Source: Phoronis pallida
Taxonomy: Eukaryota; Phoronida; Phoronidae
Length of the DNA stretch: 16,170 bases
NCBI GenBank assembly: GCA_028565715.1
Contig: JAOXYC010227570.1
Location: forward strand, 1 to 16,170
Direction: 5' to 3'
A model generated the notes under the pieces. It was not told where the DNA came from. It ran no database searches and worked only from the letters and a program-made list of their open reading frames with translations. The translations under genes were made by a program, and so were the position numbers. Below, piece by piece: positions 1 through 9,700 of this stretch (its first letter is position 1; every line of letters starts with the position of its first letter).

Positions 1-473
1 CGTGTGCGAAACGTTAAACTGTCTGTAAATATTTGTATATATATGAACAATGAATCTTGTTGTAAAAACGTTCGTCGTTTCATTCCTTCAAGGTACATCC
101 TACAGAAGCCCTTATTCATTTTGCCAAATGAAATAATCATGGTAAATGTAGCATCGTGCCATAGAAAACCACATTTTTACAAAAAAATATTGAATGTAAT
201 TTTAATTCTATTTTCTAGATGATATTTTAAAGGAAAATAAATCACCTTTCAAATATTGAGTACAGAGCAGTTAAGTAGAATTCTTTCAAAAACAAAAATT
301 TCCAATGACAATATGTTTCGATGACATTCATCATTTTCAAGCTTTATTACTAAAGATGAGTTTTGTTGAAATGCCAATCTTATCTTAGATTTACAGCATT
401 GCTTATTGAAACTTGACATCATTACAACGTGAAATTAATAAATATTTTTAGAAGAATTGTGATATTATCCTAC
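1..473. other. Intron 3' of exon 23 (partial)
   Basis: AT-rich. I see no acceptor with a following HERC1-like frame on the minus strand, and the 72-codon plus-strand open frame (4-222) has no recognisable family or composition. It is most likely the start of an intron that runs past the window edge. Confidence 0.7.
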
Positions 474-735
474 CTGTGTACAAAGTTGAATAAGAAGTCT
501 TGATGCTGCCGGATTTTCCTCCACGAGAGATCCTAGAGCAGTCGACAAATACGACAATTGAGAAGATGAATTCAAATCTCCCCCAGCTCCAGGTGAAGCT
601 AAGATATTGGTCAGCGACGGTGAATCAGTATTTACCATGTTACCTCGAGTACAGAGACACATTAGGCGAACCAGTAATTTGATGTCATCAAGACCGATGA
701 GTTCAAGTGCGGCTGGAAGACTGCAGGCTGTGGAA
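474..735 (-). CDS. HERC1: HERC1 exon 23 of window (last exon seen)
   Basis: Completes Ser-1341 and codes 87 codons (residues 1342-1428): STACSLPAALELIGLDDIKL, LVRLMCLCTRGNMVNTDSPS, a Gly/Ser loop, then LSYLSTALGSLVEENPAASR and LLIQLCTQ. It corresponds to the human CSLAAGLESLGL ... LLVQLCTQ stretch, about 150 residues before the WD40 repeats. Acceptor TGTATTCAG, donor GTAGGA, phase 0. The next exon is not in the remaining 473 bases. Confidence 0.93.
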
Positions 736-3700
736 CTGAATACAGACAAAAAGTTAAAAAAAACTTGATTCTACCAGAAATTTAACTTTTTTTGAATTAG
801 AAGTTAACCAAATTTCTCACAACACAAAATGGGAAAGAAAATCAATAGGAAATCACAATTTTTTTTATTTTAATCTTACTTTTAACTTAAAAATCGTAAA
901 AAATCCATGAAATTTTATACCCAGTGCAAAAACCAATATTCATGTTTTTAATGAAGGGGTCTCTTTTGTCGAAACACTTTCAGTAATTTTGACCCGTTTG
1001 TTTGTTTTTAATCAAAAATTTACAAAACTCTATATTTTTCCCAACTAAAATTTCAATCGCTTTTACCTAACAGACAACAGAGACAGTGTTCGCAGCACAA
1101 TATTGCGAGCTAGCAGTACTTGTAGCGCTGTAGATGTTCGCTGGAGGGCCTCAGCCCGATCATCAACAGATGTCAGTAAAGTAGCTTGTTCTCCTAGTGT
1201 CTTGACAGGTGGCGCTTTTCTGTTTGATTTCCGTGGCGGTGAATCTATCGAATGGGAAGTCAAAATGTATGAAAGGAATTATCAAAAGACATTTTATTAG
1301 TAGGCTAGTCAAGATGACAGTTCTGATGAAACCTGCTGATAACGTGGGAGAAAAGTCAAAAGTGAATGCATTTTTCTGACTGATTTTCTTCTTCTCAAGC
1401 ATCTTTGGAAAAATTCTATATTTTTTAATGAAAAAAGTACTAGGTAAAATGACAATCATTCAACTCACATGTGTGGCTAATGGGTACAGAACTACAACTC
1501 TATGAGGGAGGGGGCATTTATTAGTGCATGGGTCCCTAATAGGAAGAATACGGTACTACCTTCAGTACAGGGCTTTTACCTTGATCACTTTTGCTGATAA
1601 CAGTCTCAACAAGTTGCACACCCAGTGGATCCGGACTTGAAAATGAAACGGGCTCAGGGATTGGTTTACGTTCTGTCAGTCCCAGAGATCCCATTATAGA
1701 CTCAAACCTCTCCAGCCCAATACTCCTGATCTCCGCATCTTCTGGGAGCAAATCAAAGCCATCTAGAAATAAGAAGAAATTAAATGAAGGTAAAATTAAC
1801 CCAAAGCTGAATTAATAGCAGTACTGTTAGCAAAAATTCTTAAACAACTAATATCTGCCTTTGACATTAAGAATGACAAATAAAAGCAATTACGAACTAT
1901 AACAGATAATAATGAGAGTGTTATGGTGTTATAATTGGTGAAGATTATGAGGCAATCATCAGGAGTGAAGATACAAGGATCGTGTTATTCCAAATTTATA
2001 TCATTCCAAGGACTTGACGACCATAAGCCAATGCTGATTTTAAATGCTCAGCAAACCAATTTTCAAAACACAGTGAAATAACATTGGTTACCAATTAACT
2101 ATGGAAATTGGACAGTGTTGTCTGCCATTTTTACAATTAATACGACTGGGTTTACTTCATCAGCGAGGGCTCACACAATTTTAATTCAAAATGCAGGGCA
2201 TAATATCGATATGCGCCCGGCACCTGGCCCTATCACAGATTTTTGACTTTATTGTAAAGGGCAAATTTTGAGGTACCAGGGTAAAATTTACATAGTTAGG
2301 TAATAACTTATCCTACACAGTATTCATACAACCTACCTTCTAACCCTTTATCAGGTGGTCCTAATAAGTCTGGTGCCAAAAGAACGATGTTATTGATGGG
2401 AGTTTTATCCGAGCTCTGACCCCCTTCTCTCTCTGCAAGGTACGTGCCCCGACAAGTTGAGCACAGAAGGTAGTAGGGACTTCCTGTCCCGCAAATACCA
2501 CCAAACCAGCCGTCAACATAGGAACCATTGCTACGGTAACCCTGCCTCTCACAACTCCCTGAAATTAGTTTAATTAAATTGATTAAAAATATAAAAGCAA
2601 AAGGTGGTTTTTACTAAAATTTAATGTTAGTATTTCTTCTCATCCCAACATGGACAATACTTCGAAAACAAAGATGTATAAAATAATAATTTTTTTAAAA
2701 AGCCTTTTAAGGATTTTGTTTTAAAAAGCCCCTTTTATATTACTCAAGTTTAATGAAAAAACCTGATCACATGATTTACATTTGGGAAAAATATTGAATT
2801 ACTCATACGATCACATTTTCAACAATCCTATTAAATTTTAAATTTAAACTGACCGCCGCATCCCTGGTGAGACCTCTTCATGTGTTTATTAAAGTTTGGA
2901 GTCTGTGTTCCACACAGTTCACATGTAACCACATGTTCCTGGTCTTCAAGTCCAAACAAATACTGCAATAATGAGAATGTGGTTTTATCCTCACAAATTT
3001 TATTGAATACAGTTTTTTCTTCAAAAGGCAACGTGAATGAAAATTGTTCGTCGGTTCTTTTGATGAAAATGACATTAAGTAGCCAATTTCAGAATATTTG
3101 TTAATGAGGACCTGGTCCAAAAATATTATAACAAGCTGACTGAAATATGCTATCATACATTGAGGCATAAAAATGTATTTTAGACGATAATTCTAACAAA
3201 ACAATTATCTAATAAAAGTTTAAAATTGTAATAAATATAAAAAAAATTCAGAACTGATCTGGGAATATCATACATTTATTTGTATTGTAATAAATGTACA
3301 AAACAATAAACATCAACTAAAAACCAACTAGAAATGTAGTGCACAAATCCCCTTACAGATTTTTTTGAATTTTTTTACCCAGATGCAAGTAAGTTATGTT
3401 CAACAAAGGACTCATACTCAAAATTTCTAGTAGATTTGCATTTTGACGACGGATTTGAACCCATGCAGAGAGAGTATCTTTAAACTGAGTTCATCTCGAA
3501 TTGTTTCTATTCTACCTCCAATCATCTTCAGGATAACTTACATATGGATCCAGCATATCCATCATTTCCCGCTCCATGGCCATATCCTCCATAATCTCAT
3601 CATCAAATATATCCTCATCTAGATCCATTTCCTCTAACATGGACATCCGCTCCAGTCGTGTTATCATCCGTTCCTCCATGTCCATTTCCCGATCTCTCTC

Positions 3701-6700
3701 ACGCTCAACTGAAATTGTTTAGAAAAATTCATATCAAACTATTGCAAAGTGATCAATACAATCTTGTTGTAACTCTTTCACCTAAAAGATTTCAACTTTA
3801 TACTAAATATAAACTGAGGTTACAGTTGGCCAAAATCAGCTCAGTAAAACAGACCTTGAGTCACTATGATTGGCCAATAGCTTATTATTTTGAGTGACAT
3901 TTTAGAATGAAGCCACACAATTGGTCTGTCTCCATAATAGTGACCATCTTTATTGTGAATATGACAGCCTATATACCATTTTTCGCTGACCCCCTTTCTG
4001 AAATTGACTTAAATGGAAACTGTCAAAGAACCTTGCATTCTTCTTTATATAAGATGGAAAATTTAAATTAATTGTCTCACCTGGCCTCAGATAGCTTCTG
4101 ATATCAGACATTCCCCTGGCCCTCTCTCCCAGTCCCCGGCGTGACGGTGACCGGGGTGGTAGTGGGGGAGGGGGAGCCGGGTGGTTATCCTCATCCTCCT
4201 CATCTAACTCTGGTCGAGCAAACAAACTGTCCCTGTAATGGATGACGCATTTTTATTGCCCGTTAATATAACAGATATGTGACTGTGCTATCTTAACATT
4301 AACTGTACATACCCAGGTAAAAGCCCATCCAAGATGGAATCCAACCTGTCGAACTTCAAAAATTGTGAAAAATATGGTACTTCTGCATTGTGCAGTATTG
4401 GTACGACCTACTGTATTTTTCACCATTTTGGGACACTTTGAAATTAATTATTTTCAGAAATTTGTCTTCTTGTCCCAAAATCGCGGGTCTATGTTTTCGG
4501 GTTGTCCCAATTTGGTGGACATCAAAAAATTCTAATTTGTCATAGGTGTCCCAATTTCTAGTTTGAAACTGACATAGATCAGGTAAGTGTAGTGAAAATT
4601 TGAGCTTGTCCCAATTTGGTGAAGATGCAAATATCGATTTTTGGACCTTGTCCCAATTTTGTGGGTACTGTACCAAAATGCCGGGTGTCCCAAAATAGCG
4701 AGAAAATACCGTATCCTCAAATTATAACTGAGGATTCATGTTTTCTGATAATCTTTTATTATGAAAAATTCAAATAACTAAATATCAGAAAAACTTAAGA
4801 ATGATGTACAAAATTAATGTAAACACTCAAACCTGACTGTTCTACGAAGTCTGTTAGTACCAGCTAGAGGAAACGGTGATGTCAGCGGTATCTCTGACGT
4901 GACCTCTTCAGCCGTTGACCTTTCTTGGACGACGGGTTTCATGGTGGACGTGGAGCTACTACTGGAGAGGGAGGTGTGGCTGTCTGAACTCTGGGGGGCG
5001 GGGTTCTGGGGGGACGGCTCAAACTCCTGGGGGTGCTCGATCATCCAGGTGGCTAGAGCGCTGATGGAGGTCGCGGTCACTTCTCCAGAGATTCCTGATT
5101 TAAGGAACATGACAGTTAGTCATTTGTGGAAATGATTCAAGGCTTGTTACAATATTGGGACAGTATTACAAAAGAAAAATTAATAAATCGTTGAAGTCAC
5201 TGCACATTCCTTAAATTACCAATTTGCCAAAAAAAGAATTATAGCTTCAATGTTTAATTGACAATATGTTTTTAACCATTAAACTAAAACTGTCAATTTT
5301 TTATAGTTTCAAACAGTTCATTTTTACATTGAAGACATTTAATACAAAGTTGAACATTTTCCAAGTTTTTTAGTAACTTTACCTTTCATTTCAAATAAAA
5401 TTCATTTAAATACAGAGAGCAGGGTCTCCCCTGCGTTTGAAGTTTTGGGTGGCCCCGCCACGCTCGATTTTGCCGCCACCACGCTGAAAGGATTTGAATT
5501 TTACCGCCACGCTCGATTTATCTGCCACGGTAATCAAAACTGAACATTTCTTTGAAAACCAACTTCGTTCTAGTATTAATACTGATCGGCAATGCGCTTT
5601 AAATGGCACCGTCTGCTCGTTAACACAACCTTGGGCAAACTTGTCTGTAGCGCTAAGCTTAAGATAGCTTGCACGAGCCAGTTTGTGAGGTCGTGACCTT
5701 AACAAAGCCTAAGTTGTTGTCTGTTTCCACCTACAAAACCAGACTGTGCATGCCTGGACCAGGCTGGCGAATGCGCGGGAAAATCCCCGGGAAAATCACA
5801 CGTGCTGGCGCGCTTTTGAAAGAGTCTAAACTAAAAGACCTTTAGCCTACAGCCTGTTTATTCACACTCACACTGAGAGGCCAAACAGGACGGTACTAAA
5901 TCAAGACTTTCCTTCAAAACCAGTTAGATGTACACACTATTTGCCGTATTGACCTCAGGCTGTTACGCGAAAAATAAAACTGCCGAGATTTTGCCTCGGT
6001 ATTTCCCGACGCAGTGAAATATCTCATGATCTGATTGCAAGGTTTGTTTGCTTTAATTGTGGACTTGATTTTGTAATCAATAGTATTGCAAATTCACACA
6101 ACTTTGTCACCTATTGTCCATGGAAAAGGCACCAAATAACGAAGTTATCTCTTCGACGTCGGTCTATCACATTGTTGCATGTGGTGAAAAAAAATATCAT
6201 TTTTTACCACAAAATCTGATTTACTTGCAAATTGCGATCTTAAAACGCAGGAGAGTGCACCATTTTGGTTCATTTTTTAAAATTTACATGTTCCCCCGGA
6301 CTGATACGATCATTGATAGTCCGCCATATGCACTTTAAAACCCAGGGGAAACACTGAAAGAGTATTTTAATACTTAAAAGTATTCTGGCACTTACCAGTA
6401 GCAGTGATTGCCTTCTGAATGTGTTTGACGGAGAAGCCCATCTCAATCAAAGGACCGGCAATAGCGGGTGGTGGGGGTGATGGTGTCCGGGTACGCATGG
6501 GTAGAGGCACAACTGAAATATTATAAAACATCAATCATCCAAGCCTCATGTTATAACTGTTCAGAACTTCACGATTTTAATCACAATTTTATCAATAAGT
6601 CTGCATATCTCTAGCTAAAATCCATTGACTCTGTAATCTCTTGATTGTCTAAGTTTCATGTCCATTTTTTGTCTCTCCCAAAAAAGTTATGATCCATTTA

Positions 6701-9700
6701 TGAATGTAGACTCCTGAAGCTTCATTTCGAATAAGGTGACTTCTTTTGCTAATTAGGAAGTTTTTTATGTTAAATGGGACCTCAGTTCAAACTCTTACAA
6801 TTCAAAAAGTATGAAAATCCCAGAGAAGTATCATACCAAATAGTATTAAAAAAATCATTATTTGAAAATTATATAAAACACTTTTGAATGCCAGAGTAAG
6901 TTAGATGCCAGACTTACAGTTTCTGTGTAATGTTCCGACAACAGGTGTCGCTGATGCTGTGGCAGATGCTGCTACTTGCTCCGCCTGTGGGGGAGGTGGT
7001 GGTGAGACGGGTCGCAAACCACGATCAGTTCTTCTCATCTGAGGCATCAGACGGCGTAACATATCAACACTGGGATATAAAATGGTGATTTAATAAGTAG
7101 GGTAATTTTGTTTTTACTGACATACAACATTTTGAGAACAAACAAGCAAAATATTTTAATTGAAGAGAAGCTATTCCTTACCAGGATTATGATTTGTAAT
7201 CTGACAAAATCGTCTTAAAAGGTGTTTCTTATATTGAATATGAGGGTGTGATTAAGAAAAAAAAAGTTTACTATAATTAATTAGTATGCTGGTGTGACAT
7301 CCATATTTATATAAATAAAAGAAAAGAAAATAACTTCAAAAGATAGACAGTTGAACATATTAAAATCATGAATTTGTTTTCATGAAAGAAGAGTGGGGCA
7401 CACTTCACAAGTGAAAAGCAGGGAGTGGAATTTATATTATACATCTAAAGCATCAATTTAAAAGTATACTGAAAAGAAGTTTATCAAAAAGTGTAGGTCT
7501 AACGTCTTCTATGTGCAAGGAAAATAAACTATGAAATTATTATTAAGCGTAAAGTGTTAGTGATATATTGCAGAGAGAAATAGTAGGATGAAAGCACAGG
7601 AAAGGGACTGAAAGCTGCTACATATTTTTACACTTATATGACTTACCGAGCACCACCACTGATTAGACGACTATGTAAAAAACACAAAAAGCACAACAAT
7701 TGTCAGCCAATAAGAACTTGGGTGCAAGCAGGTGGCAAAAAATGAAATGCTAAGATACTATATTTACAAGTACGGCCATTACAATTTTTAAATTGTAAAA
7801 AAAAAGTAAAAGTAGGCTTAATAGAAGACCCGTTATATAATTCGAAATTATTGCTAAGTGACTTGAAATTAGTTGTTGTAGCCGTGACTAAAGTATTATC
7901 ATTTGAGGCATACCTCTCTATTTGTAAGCAACAGAAATTTAAAAAAAATATAAGTTTCATTGGATGAAATTTACCGTGAGGCTCCAGCTCTCCGTAAACT
8001 AGGTAGTGGGGGCATCATATGCTGTAACATGTATTCTCTGAGCAGACGGCTGCGTGGTCTCATAATATCATCATCATCGTCGTCTTCGTCGTCATCCTGT
8101 TGTGGTTTTCGTTGAGTGGGCCTTTTGTCGGTTTTAGTTTTTTCTTTCTGTTTACTATCCCTGTCTTTGACAAGACTCAAAATTCGATCTGTCAAAAGCA
8201 GAAAACTTTTCAGAAAAGGGGGTTGTTTAAAATGGGTATAACATGGAATGTAGTGTTTTTTGGAAGCTAGAGCAGACAGCACAGCCCAGAGTGACCATCC
8301 AAGCCTGACTATGTTTACAAGTTTAAGCTTTTATTAAAAAATATTGTTTAACTCAGTCTTTGAACATATCCTACACTGACTGGTATTTGAATCTGGCCTA
8401 TCGGGGTAGGGTTTTGACGAGATGCTATTTAAGTTCGAACAATGGCCAACGAGTGCTAGGAGTTTGTGTGGGTGCTGAATGAGAGACCTCGTGAATGAGT
8501 TAAATGCCGTCTGAGTAAACAGCACAAACAATGGATAATGGTTTATGGGCCCAACAGCCAAATACCACAGGCTGTGGGATATGATGAGGACAGCCAATCA
8601 ACTGAAATGTGGAGGTTTGTTTAATTGATATGATTTTAATCATTCAAGTCTCCAACCTAACATTTAATCACACCAACCTCTCTTTTCTTTGATATCGGTT
8701 CCATCTTCTGCTGCGCTTGTCATCGCCATTTTGTACAATATGCTTTGGGCACGTTCTAGTTCGTCCACTGTCACCATCTTTCTCATTGGTGAAGGAGTAA
8801 CAGCCAGTTGCACCATCTCCTTCAAAACAACTCTCAGCGCTTCACGAATACCTTCAGGATGTTTCTCCGAAGTCGACCCTTCATCTTCTTTCTTCAAATC
8901 CCCTTTTGGAACAAGAAGCATTTCGGCATACCGGCTACATGCTAATAAATTATTTAGAGACTTCATAGCACCAAGTTTCAAGTTTGTGACCCGGATTTCT
9001 TTGAATTCGCTCGCTAACGTTCTCTCACCCTTCAACGAAGACCCAGATAATTTTGGCTTCTCCTTTTCTCGGGTCTCTTGCGCCTTAGAGTCCTTTGACC
9101 CAGCTTTCAAGTCAACTCCTGATAAGTCTACAACAGCGTCACTTTGAGTTGGGGCAGTGGGTTCCAGTCGAGTTTGAACCAGAGTCGAGACCATATCGGA
9201 AGTGAGGCTGCTGACGGTTTCAATCTGTGACTCCACTACGTCGCAGATGTCAGAGAGCTGGCTCTTAATTTGACGAGTCAGTAATTTGGTCTCTCCACTA
9301 TCATCAAGGTTTGAAAGCTCATCCTGGAAAAGTAAAAACATTCATATGATCTACAAAACAGGATTGTTACCCTACGTCTAGTCTCTACCACAGCCCGGCT
9401 CAGCCGCCAGTCTGTTCTAACAGCGCGGTAAGCGAGTCTCGTGGATAACGTCACTCGCTTAAACTCAATTGTAATTGGATCTCTACTTTCGGTAAACATA
9501 CCGGAAGACCCCCTGCAATTGATACAGTCCCTCGACCTGAGTCGAAGGGGCTGGAGTTCAGTCTACCCTAAGTCCAGAATTACTTTTTTTACTTTGGTCA
9601 CCTAAAACAGTGGAGAGGGAAAGAGGTGCAAGATGATCCAGCTAAATTGACGCAAGATATGCAGCTGACAACAGCATTAAATGGGGATTGCTTTGGGGTT

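Noticed and set aside
4-222. 72-codon plus-strand open frame at the window edge
   Set aside because: AT-rich composition, no family resemblance, and it lies within an intron of the HERC1 gene.
1559-1579. Alternative downstream donor for exon 21 (AAG before GTAGTA)
   Set aside because: It would end in phase 0, but exon 22 needs a phase-1 partner, and no suitable acceptor in the other phase is present.
4356-4720. Overlapping minus-strand frames with repeated NWDK / QIGT peptides
   Set aside because: The repetition comes from the TGTCCCAA words of a foldback element, not from a protein repeat.
5406-5705. 99-codon minus-strand open frame
   Set aside because: It lies inside the hAT-like element and matches no transposase motif I know.
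8380-8450. tRNA-like B-box words (GGTATTTGAATC; GTTCGAAC on the reverse strand)
   Set aside because: No A-box at the right distance and no cloverleaf; not enough for a tRNA or tRNA-derived SINE call.
8689-9147. 152-codon plus-strand open frame
   Set aside because: It is wholly antisense to HERC1 exon 11, whose strand carries the conserved LGAMKSLNNLLACSRYAE string; the plus frame shows no family.
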